Positions 1 through 8,130 of a DNA stretch of 64,000 bases are shown here, one piece after another. Source of the stretch: an uncultured Olsenella sp. (GTDB lineage Bacteria; Actinomycetota; Coriobacteriia; Coriobacteriales; Atopobiaceae); NCBI GenBank assembly GCA_900540955.1, contig UQIF01000001.1, forward strand, positions 310,001-374,000, given 5' to 3'. Position numbers and translations under genes: made by a program. The notes under the pieces are model-generated. The model saw nothing but the letters and a program-made list of their open reading frames with translations, did no database searches and was not told where the DNA came from. The number at the start of each line of letters is the position of its first letter. Position 1 is the first letter of the stretch.

Positions 1-690
1 ATGAAGCAGTGGGGCCAGACCCCCGACCAGATCGACCCCTCCATCACCGGCCGCGTCCCCGTTTTCGTCGGCGACGACGACCGTTACTTCCCCGGCGCCC
101 CCTTCCAGGGCATGCCTGGCGAGGGCTACACCAAGCTTTTCGAGCACATGCTCGACCATGACCTGATCAACGTCTTCGTCGACGTCGACGCCCGCGACAT
201 TCTGAAGGTCACCTCCGGCGCTGTCCTCGTCAACGGCAAGCCCTACTCCGGCGAAGTCATTTATACCGGTCCGCTCGACGAGCTCTTCGGCCTTGACCTC
301 GGCGCGCTGCCGTACCGCACGCTCGACATGGTTTTCGAGACCCTCGACGTCGACAAGTTCCAGCCCGTCGGCACCGTCAACTACACCACGAGCGAGGACT
401 TCACGCGCATCACGGAGTTCAAGAACATGACGGGTCAGGTCGTCCCCGGAAAGACCACCATCATGAAGGAGTACTCGAAGGCCTATACCCCCGGGTCTGG
501 GGAAACTCCGTACTATGCGATTCTCGAGGATGAGAACACCGAGCTGTACAGGAAGTACCGCGAGCGAGTCTCCGGCGCCCTCAACTTCCACTGCGTCGGT
601 CGACTTGCCGAGTATCGCTACTACGACATGGACGGCGTCGTCGCGTCGGCCCTCGACCTCTCTGACGAGCTCATCGCCCAGAGGAACTAG
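1..690 (+). CDS. glf: UDP-galactopyranose mutase, C-terminal part (5' end outside window)
   Basis: Glf interconverts UDP-galactopyranose and UDP-galactofuranose with a reduced FAD and supplies galactofuranose for surface glycans. The 229 visible residues match the C-terminal two thirds of the family: a KQWG segment at the start, the GDDDRYFPGAPFQGMPGEGY stretch, and a C-terminal KTTIMKEY / ETPYYAI region. The family is normally about 370 residues and the N-terminal FAD-binding GxGxxG is not here, so the reading frame must begin before the window; the ATG at base 1 is an internal Met. A strong terminator follows at 710-735, so this is the last gene of its unit. The next gene is a glycosyltransferase, consistent with a cell-surface polysaccharide locus. 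Confidence 0.93.
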   Translation: MKQWGQTPDQIDPSITGRVPVFVGDDDRYFPGAPFQGMPGEGYTKLFEHMLDHDLINVFVDVDARDILKVTSGAVLVNGKPYSGEVIYTGPLDELFGLDLGALPYRTLDMVFETLDVDKFQPVGTVNYTTSEDFTRITEFKNMTGQVVPGKTTIMKEYSKAYTPGSGETPYYAILEDENTELYRKYRERVSGALNFHCVGRLAEYRYYDMDGVVASALDLSDELIAQRN

Positions 691-709
691 CTTAAAGCGT
701 CAAATTCCA

Positions 710-740
710 GGGGCGGGCCCGCTGCGACCCGCCCCTTATT
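710..740 (+). terminator. Rho-independent terminator after glf
   Basis: An 8-bp GC-only stem (710-717 GGGGCGGG with 728-735 CCCGCCCC) is followed by TTATT. It lies 20 nt after the glf stop codon. Confidence 0.8.
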
Positions 741-760
741 CGTGAGTAAGGACGTGGACC

Positions 761-1804
761 ATGGCATCCGCAAAGAAGACCATATCGTTCGGAATTCCCT
801 GCTACAACTCGGCCGAATATATGGACAAGTGCATCCTCTCGATTCTTGAGGGCTCTAACTACGCCGACGACGTGCAGATCGTCATCGTCGACGACGGCAG
901 CGTGAAGGACAGCACCCCCGCCAAGGCCGACGAATGGCAGGAACGCTATCCCAACCTCATCAAGGCCGTGCACCAGGATAACGGCGGGCACGGAGTTGCC
1001 GTCATGAAGGCCGTGGAGCACGCTGACGGCGTCTATTTCAAGAACATCGATTCCGACGACTGGGCGGACGCCGATGCGCTCAAGACCTTGCTTGGCCAGC
1101 TCCGTCGATTCATCGACATGGACGAGAAAGTCGACCTGGTCATCACCAACTATGTCTACGAGCATGTTGAGGACAACACGCGCAACGTCGTCGATTATCG
1201 TCGCGTGCTTCCCGTCGGCAAAGTCTTTACCTGGGGGCAGATCGGCCACTTCAAGATGAGCCAGTATCTGCTTATGCACGCGCTGACCTACCGCACCGAA
1301 ACCCTGCGCGCCGCCAACCTCCAGATGCCTGCCCACACGTTCTACGTGGACAACATCTACGCCTATGTGCCTTTCCCGCTTTGCCACAGCCTCTACTACC
1401 TCGATGTCGATCTTTACCGTTATTACATCGGTCGCGAGGATCAGTCCGTCAACGAGAAGGTGCTCACCAGCCGCGTCGACCACTATTGGCGTGTCGCTCG
1501 CGTGATGATGAAGGCTTATCATGTTTACGACGACATCGACTGTGCCCAGCTCAGAAGCTACATGATGAATTACTTCACCATCATCATGGCTATCTGCTCG
1601 GTTTTCTCCAAGCTTTCGGATCGACCCGACGCCATGGACGAGCTCAAGGCGCTTTGGGACGAGCTCAAGGCCTACGATTCGCGTATGTACCGCCGCGCAA
1701 AGCATGGCGTGGTCGGCATCGCCACGAACCTTCCAGGCAAGGTTGGCGAGAAGATCACCATCGGCGGGTATCGCGTGGCCCAAAAAGTGGTGAAGTTCAA
1801 CTAG
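761..1804 (+). CDS. Family 2 glycosyltransferase
   Basis: A 347-residue cytoplasmic GT-A fold enzyme that probably transfers a sugar from a nucleotide donor to a surface-glycan acceptor. The N-terminal half carries the usual GT2 marks: a beta strand ending in VDDGS (Asp44-Asp45) and a DSDD acidic motif (residues 97-100) in place of the metal-binding DxD. No membrane segment or signal peptide is seen. The C-terminal half is alpha-helical with no family label I recognise. It follows the glf terminator by about 25 nt. Its neighbour makes UDP-galactofuranose, so a galactofuranosyl or capsule/teichoic-type transferase is possible, but donor and acceptor cannot be read from the sequence. Confidence 0.85.
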   Translation: MASAKKTISFGIPCYNSAEYMDKCILSILEGSNYADDVQIVIVDDGSVKDSTPAKADEWQERYPNLIKAVHQDNGGHGVAVMKAVEHADGVYFKNIDSDDWADADALKTLLGQLRRFIDMDEKVDLVITNYVYEHVEDNTRNVVDYRRVLPVGKVFTWGQIGHFKMSQYLLMHALTYRTETLRAANLQMPAHTFYVDNIYAYVPFPLCHSLYYLDVDLYRYYIGREDQSVNEKVLTSRVDHYWRVARVMMKAYHVYDDIDCAQLRSYMMNYFTIIMAICSVFSKLSDRPDAMDELKALWDELKAYDSRMYRRAKHGVVGIATNLPGKVGEKITIGGYRVAQKVVKFN

Positions 1805-1816
1805 GACGCAGTAAGA

Positions 1817-1940
1817 CCCTAAGACGGCGCCCGCCTGCTTGCCTTGGACTCCGCAGTCCTGTTCGCTCGGTCGCAACATTAAGTTGCGTCCGGCTCATGC
1901 GGAAGTCGCCCAAGGCGAGCAGGCGGGCGGCGCCTTAGGG
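1817..1940. repeat. Long palindromic repeat, copy 1 (conserved core)
   Basis: A 31-bp near-perfect outer stem (1817-1847 with 1910-1940; two mismatches and one G-T pair) encloses 62 nt. Inside is a second hairpin, 1868-1877 with 1883-1892, closed by the loop ATTAA (1878-1882). The enclosed core from 1855 to 1906 matches 53915-53966 at 44 of 52 positions, while the outer stems differ. It starts 13 nt after the glycosyltransferase stop codon. There is no T-run after the stem (CGAGCG), so it is not a typical terminator. Confidence 0.85.
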
Positions 1941-2055
1941 CGAGCGTCCTTGTCGAGCCTTCTATATCAATTTCCTTCTTTATGTTCTTCATTGCTTTTC
2001 GATGGCCTTATGATGCTGTTTAGCGTTACGAACGTTGAGCAGGGGAGCGTGAGGC

Positions 2056-2934
2056 ATGGCGGTGGGGCTTGAAGGGTGCAGGTATGACGGCGAGGGCGAG
2101 TTCAGGCTCGCCGAGCGCGCGACTACTGCGGGGGTCGATAAGTCGGAGCGCGCCAAGTACGAGGAGCTGTGCGCAAAGAACACGATGAGGATGGCTGAGC
2201 TTCAGGATAAGCTCTATGCCGAGGGCCGCGAGGGCGTACTCATTTTGTTCCAGGCCATGGATGCTGCCGGCAAGGACTCGGCCATCAAACACGTTATGAG
2301 CGGTATCAATCCCCAGGGTTGCCTGGTGCATAGTTTCAAGAGGCCCAGCCAAGTAGAGCTCGGGCACAGTTACCTCTGGCGTGCATTCCAGCACATGCCG
2401 CCGCGCGGCTATATCGGCGTCTTCAACCGCTCGTATTACGAGGACGTCCTCGTCGTGCGCGTGCATGAGATGCAGAAGGGGTATGCCATGCCGTCCCGCT
2501 GCGTCGATATGGGGACTGATGAGTTCTTCAAGAGGCGCTATCGCCAGATTTCAGACTTCGAGGAACACCTATGGGAGGAAGGCTACCGGGTCATTAAGCT
2601 TTTCCTCAACGAAAGCAAAGACGAGCAGGCAAAGCGTTTCCTTTCTCGAATCGACGACGAGAACAAGAACTGGAAGTTCTCGGAGGCCGACATGCGCGAG
2701 CGGGCCTTGTGGGACGACTATCAGAGGGCATATGAGCTTGCCATTCAAAACACGGCGAGCAAGAATGCGCCTTGGTACGTGATACCCGCGGACCAGAAAT
2801 GGTTCGCCCGATACCTTATTTCAGAGGCCATCGTCGGCGTGCTCGAGGATATCAACCCACAGTATCCGGATATGCCTGAAGAACAAGGGGCCCGTCTTGC
2901 TTCGTACAGGGAACAACTTGTTCGGGGTGTGTAG
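2056..2934 (+). CDS. ppk2: PPK2-family polyphosphate:nucleotide phosphotransferase
   Basis: PPK2 enzymes move phosphate between polyphosphate and nucleoside mono- or diphosphates in the cytoplasm. The 292-residue protein is a single-domain PPK2 with the Walker A-like DAAGKDS (residues 69-75), the downstream NRSYYED lid motif (124-130) and the basic FFKRRYRQI segment. Length and motif spacing fit the shorter one-domain subgroup (PPK2_rel_1 type). Whether it prefers AMP or ADP/GDP cannot be decided by eye. The ATG is preceded by an AGGGGAG ribosome site. The gene stands alone between the palindromic repeat and rpsO. Confidence 0.9.
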   Translation: MAVGLEGCRYDGEGEFRLAERATTAGVDKSERAKYEELCAKNTMRMAELQDKLYAEGREGVLILFQAMDAAGKDSAIKHVMSGINPQGCLVHSFKRPSQVELGHSYLWRAFQHMPPRGYIGVFNRSYYEDVLVVRVHEMQKGYAMPSRCVDMGTDEFFKRRYRQISDFEEHLWEEGYRVIKLFLNESKDEQAKRFLSRIDDENKNWKFSEADMRERALWDDYQRAYELAIQNTASKNAPWYVIPADQKWFARYLISEAIVGVLEDINPQYPDMPEEQGARLASYREQLVRGV

Positions 2935-2977
2935 AAGCCGGCTTTATATTTTCCTTAGGTGCTTTTGCCTGATGATG

Positions 2978-2986
2978 TGGTAATCT
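2978..2986 (+). promoter_or_regulatory. Candidate extended -10 promoter for rpsO
   Basis: TGGTAATCT gives TG-n followed by the -10 element TAATCT (2981-2986), about 90 nt before the rpsO start. No good -35 is visible at 17 nt. The long leader that would follow (about 2993-3077) is GC-rich and could fold. Confidence 0.35.
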
Positions 2987-3077
2987 ACCTGAGGTTTGTA
3001 GGTACCCCGAACTTGGTTGCGCGATCCCACCGACGCCGAACCCAGACCGGGGCGAATCCAAAGAAAGGTGGATCGAT

Positions 3078-3353
3078 ATGATCACCAAGGAGCAGAAGGC
3101 CGAGCTCGTCAAGCAGTACGGCAAGTCCGAGACCGACACCGGTTCCGCCGAGGTGCAGGTCGCTATCCTCACCGCCCGCATCAAGGAGCTCACCGAGCAC
3201 ATGAAGTCCCACAAGAAGGACTTCCACACCCGTCGCGGCCTTCTCATGCTCGTCGGTAAGCGTCGTCGTCTCCTCAGCTACATCAAGAAGAACGACATCG
3301 AGAACTACCGTAACCTCATCAAGAGCCTCGGTATCCGCGACAACATTCAGTAA
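3078..3353 (+). CDS. rpsO: 30S ribosomal protein S15
   Basis: S15 binds 16S rRNA in the central domain and helps form the platform and an intersubunit bridge. The 91-residue product has the full family pattern: the GSAEVQVA motif, [16 protein letters not shown], and the [15 protein letters not shown] helix with the rRNA-contacting basic run. A clear AAAGGTGG ribosome site precedes the ATG. It sits directly upstream of pnp with a terminator-like hairpin between them, the usual rpsO-pnp arrangement. S15 often represses its own mRNA through its leader; no named leader motif was recognised here. Confidence 0.98.
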   Translation: MITKEQKAELVKQYGKSETDTGSAEVQVAILTARIKELTEHMKSHKKDFHTRRGLLMLVGKRRRLLSYIKKNDIENYRNLIKSLGIRDNIQ

Positions 3354-3375
3354 GTCGCATAGACTCACCAAAACG

Positions 3376-3398
3376 GGGGCGCCTGCGGGCGCCCCTTG
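3376..3398 (+). terminator. Hairpin between rpsO and pnp (attenuator-like)
   Basis: A perfect 8-bp stem (3376-3383 GGGGCGCC with 3388-3395 GGCGCCCC, loop TGCG) is followed only by TTGTC. The weak T-run suggests partial termination or an RNase entry/protection site rather than a full stop. Confidence 0.6.
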
Positions 3399-3494
3399 TC
3401 GTGTATCCCGGGAAGAGCCCGGGCTGCACAGCGGGGAAGGGCCCCGCGAGATGGCCCGTCTGCAAAGGGGCAGGCGGAGATAAGGGAAACAAGA

Positions 3495-5723
3495 ATGGCT
3501 AAAGTAACCCATGAGTTCGACCTCTACGGCAAGCACTACGCTCTCGAGACCGGTGAGCTGGCCAAGCAGGCCACCGGCGCCGTGCTCGTCAAGAGCGGCG
3601 AGTCGACGGTCCTTCTCACCGCCGTCGTCAGCAAGGAGCGCAAGGACTACGACTTCTTCCCGCTGACAGTAGACTTCATCGAGAAGATGTACGCCGTGGG
3701 CCGCATCCCCGGCGGCTATCTTAAGCGTGAGGCTCGCCCCTCCGAGAAGGCGACCCTCACTGCGCGTATGATTGACCGCCCGCTTCGCCCGTCCTTCCCG
3801 GCCGGCTTCCGCAACGAGGTTCAGATCGTTGCCACGACGCTCGTAGCCGATCAGGTCAACCCGGTCGACACTATCTGCATCATGGCCGCCAGCGCCGCGC
3901 TGACCGTCGGCGGCGTGCCTTTCGAGGGCCCGCTCGCCTGCGTGCGCATCGGCCGCGACCGCGACACCGGCGAGTTCATCGTCAACCCGACCTACGAGGA
4001 GCGCGACAACTCCGACCTCGATCTCGAGCTCGGCGGCTCCGCCGACTTCATCAGCATGCTCGAGGCAGGCGCCGACGAGATCTCCGAGGAGGACATGCTC
4101 GCCGCCATGGCCTTCGGCCAGGAGGCCATCGCCGCCTTCTGCGAGGAGCAGAAGAAGTTCTTCGCCAAGGTCGAGCAGGCCAATGGCCCGATCCAGATGC
4201 GTGAGTACATTCTCGACGAGCCCATCGCCGAGGTCCACGACCGCATCTTTGCCCACTACGGCGAGATGGAGGCGGCTCTCAAGGACGCCGATAAGCTCTC
4301 CCGCATCGGCAAGGTCGAAGCCCTGAAGGAGACCATCCGAGCCGAGTTCACCGAAGAGGAGCAGGCTCAGTGGAGCCGCGCCATCCCCGTTGAGCTCAAG
4401 GCCCTCGAGAAGCACGCCATGCGCCTCATGGTCGTCCAGACCGGCGAGCGCGTCGACGGCCGTGCTGCCGACGAGATCCGCCCGCTCATGGTCAAGCCCG
4501 ATTACCTTCCCCGTGTCCACGGCTCCGGCCTTTTCCAGCGTGGCCAGACCCAGGTGCTCTCCATTTGCACCCTCGGTATGCTCAACGAGTGGCAGCGCCT
4601 CGACACCATCGAGCCCGTTGATGGCAAGCGCTACATCCACCACTATAACTTCCCGCCGTTCTGCACCGGCGAGACCGGCCGCATGGGCTCCCCGAAGCGC
4701 CGTGAGATCGGCCACGGAAACCTCGCCGAGCGCGCGCTTCTTCCCGTGATTCCCTCCGAGGAGGACTTCCCCTACACCATCCGCGTCGTCTCCGAGGTCA
4801 TGGAGTCCAACGGCTCTTCCTCGATGGCTTCCACCTGCGGCTCCACGCTCGCCCTCATGGATGCCGGCGTGCCGCTGAAGCGCCCCGTTTCCGGCGTTGC
4901 CATGGGCCTCATTCAGGAGGAGGGCAAGACCGTTGTCCTCACCGACATCCAGGGCCTCGAGGACTTCCTCGGCGACATGGACTTCAAGGTGACGGGCACC
5001 ACCAAGGGCATCACCGCCATGCAGATGGACAACAAGGCAACCGGACTCACCCCCGAGATTCTGCGCTCCGCTCTTATGCAGGCGCATGAGGGCCGCATGT
5101 TCATCCTCGACGCCATGCTCGACGCCATCCCCGCGCCGCGTGAGTCCACCAAGGATTGCGCGCCTCAGATCATCAGCCTCCAGATTCCGACCGACAAGAT
5201 CCGCGAGGTCATCGGCTCCGGCGGCAAGGTCATTCGCGGCATCCAGGAGGACACCGGCGCCACGATCGACATCCAGGAGGACGGCACCGTCTTCATCGCC
5301 GGCACCAACGGCGCGGGCGACGCCGCCGCAGAGCGCATCAAGGCCATCGTCAAGGTTCCCGAGGTGGGCGAGGAGTACACCGGCCGTGTCGTCGGTATCC
5401 AGCCTTTCGGCGCCTTCGTCGAGCTGCTGCCTGGCAAGGACGGCCTGCTCCACATCTCCCGCGTTGCCCAGGGCCGCGTTGACAAGGTCGAGGATGTCCT
5501 CAACATCGGTGACGAGGTCAAGGTCCGCGTCCTCGAGGTCGACGAGAAGGGCAAGATTAGCCTCGACCGTATCGACAAGCCTGAGGCTCCCGCCGGCTCC
5601 GGCAAGCCCTCTGAGGGCGAGAGCCACGGCCGCCGCCACTCCGATGGCGAGCGCCGTCCCCGTCGTCGCCCCGGCGATAACGGCGGCGAGAAGCGCCAGC
5701 CCCGTCGTCACCACGACGCGTAA
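3495..5723 (+). CDS. pnp: Polyribonucleotide nucleotidyltransferase (PNPase)
   Basis: PNPase degrades RNA phosphorolytically from the 3' end and can add tails in reverse; it acts as a trimer. The 742-residue protein has two RNase PH domains separated by a helical domain, a KH domain with the IGSGGKVI signature (about residue 574), and an S1 domain (about 625-695, starting GEEYTGRVVG and containing GLLHIS). It ends in a strongly basic, Arg/His-rich tail, likely disordered and RNA-binding. I chose the ATG at 3495 (MAKVTHEF), which aligns with family N-termini; the open frame extends to 3396 but through the rpsO hairpin. RNase J and RNase Y genes lie nearby. Confidence 0.98.
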   Translation: MAKVTHEFDLYGKHYALETGELAKQATGAVLVKSGESTVLLTAVVSKERKDYDFFPLTVDFIEKMYAVGRIPGGYLKREARPSEKATLTARMIDRPLRPSFPAGFRNEVQIVATTLVADQVNPVDTICIMAASAALTVGGVPFEGPLACVRIGRDRDTGEFIVNPTYEERDNSDLDLELGGSADFISMLEAGADEISEEDMLAAMAFGQEAIAAFCEEQKKFFAKVEQANGPIQMREYILDEPIAEVHDRIFAHYGEMEAALKDADKLSRIGKVEALKETIRAEFTEEEQAQWSRAIPVELKALEKHAMRLMVVQTGERVDGRAADEIRPLMVKPDYLPRVHGSGLFQRGQTQVLSICTLGMLNEWQRLDTIEPVDGKRYIHHYNFPPFCTGETGRMGSPKRREIGHGNLAERALLPVIPSEEDFPYTIRVVSEVMESNGSSSMASTCGSTLALMDAGVPLKRPVSGVAMGLIQEEGKTVVLTDIQGLEDFLGDMDFKVTGTTKGITAMQMDNKATGLTPEILRSALMQAHEGRMFILDAMLDAIPAPRESTKDCAPQIISLQIPTDKIREVIGSGGKVIRGIQEDTGATIDIQEDGTVFIAGTNGAGDAAAERIKAIVKVPEVGEEYTGRVVGIQPFGAFVELLPGKDGLLHISRVAQGRVDKVEDVLNIGDEVKVRVLEVDEKGKISLDRIDKPEAPAGSGKPSEGESHGRRHSDGERRPRRRPGDNGGEKRQPRRHHDA

Positions 5724-5753
5724 ACTGCGCAATTCTTATTGATTGATTTAATG

Positions 5754-5790
5754 GGAGGCCCCGCGATGAAGATTTGCGGGGCCTCCTTGC
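5754..5790 (+). terminator. Rho-independent terminator after pnp
   Basis: A perfect 11-bp GC-rich stem (5754-5764 with 5776-5786) is followed by TTGCTTT, 30 nt after the pnp stop. Confidence 0.8.
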
Positions 5791-5804
5791 TTTACATTTC
5801 CTGT

Positions 5805-6271
5805 ATGGCCGTGGCTGTTTCTAGCCAGGTTCCTTTGCTCTTCTTTCTCTCGGGATACACGTTTAGGCCCAAGTCCATTCGGCTCCTCGGCTCGCCAGTT
5901 GCTCGTACCCTAGGTCCCGGTCTCGCTGTACCCGCTCTGTATAAATAATCAGAAGTTGCCCTTACCGGCCTTAGCATCAGGACTGTATTTCAATTTGAGT
6001 TGGCAGGTTAACCCGAGTGTGCCTGCTGTTGGGCCGGTTTGGTTTCTCTTAGCGCTCTTCTTTGCCCGATCGTTTAGTGTCCCCAGGCATTTCGCAGGTT
6101 TTCTCTGCTATCGCATATTTGATATTGGGATATATGCTCCGACAAAACAATTCATTAGATTCCAGAGTCAGGCATATGGGTATTTCGATGTATTCGCTCG
6201 TGGGATTGCTTGTGTTCTTTGCGCGTGCCGCGTTTGATATTTTGGTTTATAAATCCCTCGCGGCTAAATAA
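5805..6271 (+). pseudogene. Decayed acyltransferase 3-type membrane protein
   Basis: Three short pieces in different frames resemble, in order, landmarks of the integral-membrane acyltransferase 3 family. They are a PLLFFLSGYTFRPKS segment (about 5829-5875) followed by a PxL segment; a GPVWFLLALFFAR segment (about 6031-6069); and an AIAYLILGYMLRQ segment (about 6107-6145) ending in frame at 6271. No single frame is open through the region, the N-terminal catalytic segment is missing, and the spacing is shorter than in intact proteins. Base composition is visibly more AT-rich than the flanking genes. I read this as the remnant of an O-acyltransferase, perhaps acquired and then lost. Terminators bound it on both sides. 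Confidence 0.55.
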
Positions 6272-6284
6272 GAACGCAACCACT

Positions 6285-6318
6285 GGCCCCTCGGCTAATA
6301 ACCGCGGGGCCTCTTTTT
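6285..6318 (+). terminator. Rho-independent terminator downstream of the pseudogene
   Basis: The stem pairs GGCCCC (6285-6290) and CGG (6292-6294) with CCG (6302-6304) and GGGGCC (6306-6311), and is followed by TCTTTTTG. It is well placed to isolate rnj from upstream transcription. Confidence 0.75.
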
Positions 6319-6395
6319 GTATGTATGTAGAACAAAAGGTCGATTCTTGGTTACAATAAATTGAACTGCGCTTTCGGCGCACGGTTTGGATTGCT

Positions 6396-6417
6396 CGGCT
6401 GGCGGTAGCGCCAGCCG
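6396..6417 (+). promoter_or_regulatory. Hairpin in the rnj 5' leader
   Basis: A perfect 9-bp stem (6396-6404 with 6409-6417) with a GTAG tetraloop lies about 45 nt before the RNase J start. No T-run follows, so it is not a terminator. A stable 5' structure could affect mRNA processing or translation. Confidence 0.5.
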
Positions 6418-6462
6418 TCGAATATGTATCTGTTAACTCCATCGAGAGGATTTGTGCCACAA

Positions 6463-8127
6463 ATGCCAAAGAAAGAAATTGCCCTGAAGGTCATTCCGCT
6501 GGGTGGCCTTGATGGTATTGGCAAGAACATGACCGCCTTCGAGTACGGGGACGACATGGTCCTCATTGATGCCGGACTCATGTTCCCCGACGACAACATG
6601 CCCGGAATCGATCTCATCCTGCCTGATTACACCTATGTTCTCGAAAACGAGCACAAACTCCGCGGCATCGTGATCACCCACGGCCATGAGGACCACACCG
6701 GCGCTCTTCCATATCTGCTTATGGACCTCACGAAGAAGGTCCCCATTTACTCAAGCAAGCTCACCCTTGGCATGATCGAGGGCAAGCTCGCCGAGTACAA
6801 GATCAAAAGCCCGAAATTTCGTGAAGTCCAGGATGGCTCGAACGTCAATCTCGGAGCTCTCAACCTCACGTTCTTCTCTATGACGCATTCCATTCCCGGC
6901 GCGCTCGGCGTCTATATCCAGACGCCTGCCGGCACCGTTATGCACACGGGCGACTTCAAGCTCGACAACACACCCATCGACGGCCGCAGGCCCAACTACC
7001 AGGCCATCAATAAGTTCGGCGGAAACGGGGTCGACCTTCTGCTCTCCGACTCCACGAATGCCACCAGGCCCGGTTACACACCCTCCGAGGCGGCCGTAGG
7101 ACCCAATCTGCGCCACATCATCAAGAACGCCCAGGGGCGCGTCTTCGTCGCTTGCTTCTCGTCGCACATCCACAGGCTTCAGCAGGTCTGTGATGCCGCC
7201 ACCTCAACGGGCCGCAAGGTCGTCGTCACGGGTCGCTCCATGGTCACCAATACAAAGGTCGCCCGCCAGCTCGGCTACCTCAAAATCGCCGAGGACGACA
7301 TAATCGATGCGTTTGACATCGACAAGCTCGACAACGACCAAGTCGTCGTGCTCTGCACGGGTTCTCAGGGCGAGCCGCTCTCTGCTCTGGCCCGCATGGC
7401 TAACGGCGAGCATAAGTCGCTTTCCATCAACGCGAGCGACACCGTGATCATCTCCGCGACGCCGATTCCTGGCAACGAGAAGAGCGTCCAGGCAATCATC
7501 AACTCGCTGTCTAAAATCGGATGCGCCATTTACGACAAGAACAAGACGCTCGTGCACGTCTCGGGCCACGGGTCCCAGGAGGAGCTCAAGCTCATGCTCT
7601 CCATGGCCAAGCCCCGTTATTTCATGCCTGTTCATGGTGAGGCTCAGCATCTTCGCGCCCATGCCCAGCTTGCGGTCGAGCTCGGCATGGACGAGAAGAA
7701 CATCTTTATCCTCGACAACGGCGACTCGCTCGAGATGGTCAACCACAAGGTGCGACAGGGCCACGCTGTGGAATCTGGAGTCGTTTACGTCGACGGAGGG
7801 ACGGTGACTGAGGCCGACCCCGTTGTTATCCGGGATCGCCAGAAGCTCGCGCAGGAGGGTGTCGTCACCTGCACCATCGCCCTCACGGGCAAGAAAGGTA
7901 CCGTCAAGGCCATCGAGGTCAACGCCCGGGGAGTATCCTTCTCTTCCGATCTCACGGTCGTCGAGGAGGCCCAGCAGATTATTCGCCAGCAGGTCGAGAA
8001 GGTCACGAACTCCGATGGCGTCAATATCGACGCGGTTCGCCGCAACGTTCGCAACCAGATCTCCAACCTTCTGTGGACTAAGACCCATTCTCGCCCGATG
8101 GTCATCCCGGTCGTCCTGGAGGTCTAA
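6463..8127 (+). CDS. rnj: Ribonuclease J
   Basis: RNase J is a metallo-beta-lactamase/beta-CASP nuclease with endo- and 5'-to-3' exonuclease activity in mRNA and rRNA processing. The 554-residue product shows the zinc motif HGHEDH (residues 73-78), a later MHTGDFKLD (about 160), the beta-CASP segment, a HVSGHGSQEE motif (about 366) and a C-terminal domain. I prefer the ATG at 6463 (MPKKEIAL), preceded by GAGAGGA with a slightly long gap; an ATG at 6424 would add 13 residues without a ribosome site. A stable hairpin lies in the leader. It is followed after 3 nt by ftsK, whose ribosome site lies within the end of rnj. Confidence 0.95.
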   Translation: MPKKEIALKVIPLGGLDGIGKNMTAFEYGDDMVLIDAGLMFPDDNMPGIDLILPDYTYVLENEHKLRGIVITHGHEDHTGALPYLLMDLTKKVPIYSSKLTLGMIEGKLAEYKIKSPKFREVQDGSNVNLGALNLTFFSMTHSIPGALGVYIQTPAGTVMHTGDFKLDNTPIDGRRPNYQAINKFGGNGVDLLLSDSTNATRPGYTPSEAAVGPNLRHIIKNAQGRVFVACFSSHIHRLQQVCDAATSTGRKVVVTGRSMVTNTKVARQLGYLKIAEDDIIDAFDIDKLDNDQVVVLCTGSQGEPLSALARMANGEHKSLSINASDTVIISATPIPGNEKSVQAIINSLSKIGCAIYDKNKTLVHVSGHGSQEELKLMLSMAKPRYFMPVHGEAQHLRAHAQLAVELGMDEKNIFILDNGDSLEMVNHKVRQGHAVESGVVYVDGGTVTEADPVVIRDRQKLAQEGVVTCTIALTGKKGTVKAIEVNARGVSFSSDLTVVEEAQQIIRQQVEKVTNSDGVNIDAVRRNVRNQISNLLWTKTHSRPMVIPVVLEV

Positions 8128-8130
8128 TAG

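Noticed and set aside
692..1879. 395-codon antisense frame over the glycosyltransferase
   Set aside because: It is fully overlapped by a clear GT2 gene and runs into the palindrome; no domain is recognisable.
1817..1940. Palindrome copy 1 as a simple terminator
   Set aside because: There is no T-run on either side, the structure is far longer than a terminator, and the conserved part is internal.
2985..5732. 915-codon open frame antisense to pnp
   Set aside because: It is a mirror frame produced by GC-rich codon use of pnp; its protein is low-complexity and has no ribosome site or family match.
5739..5948. Small open frame after pnp as a real gene
   Set aside because: It starts in the pnp terminator region and contains only one landmark of an acyltransferase; treated as part of a pseudogene.
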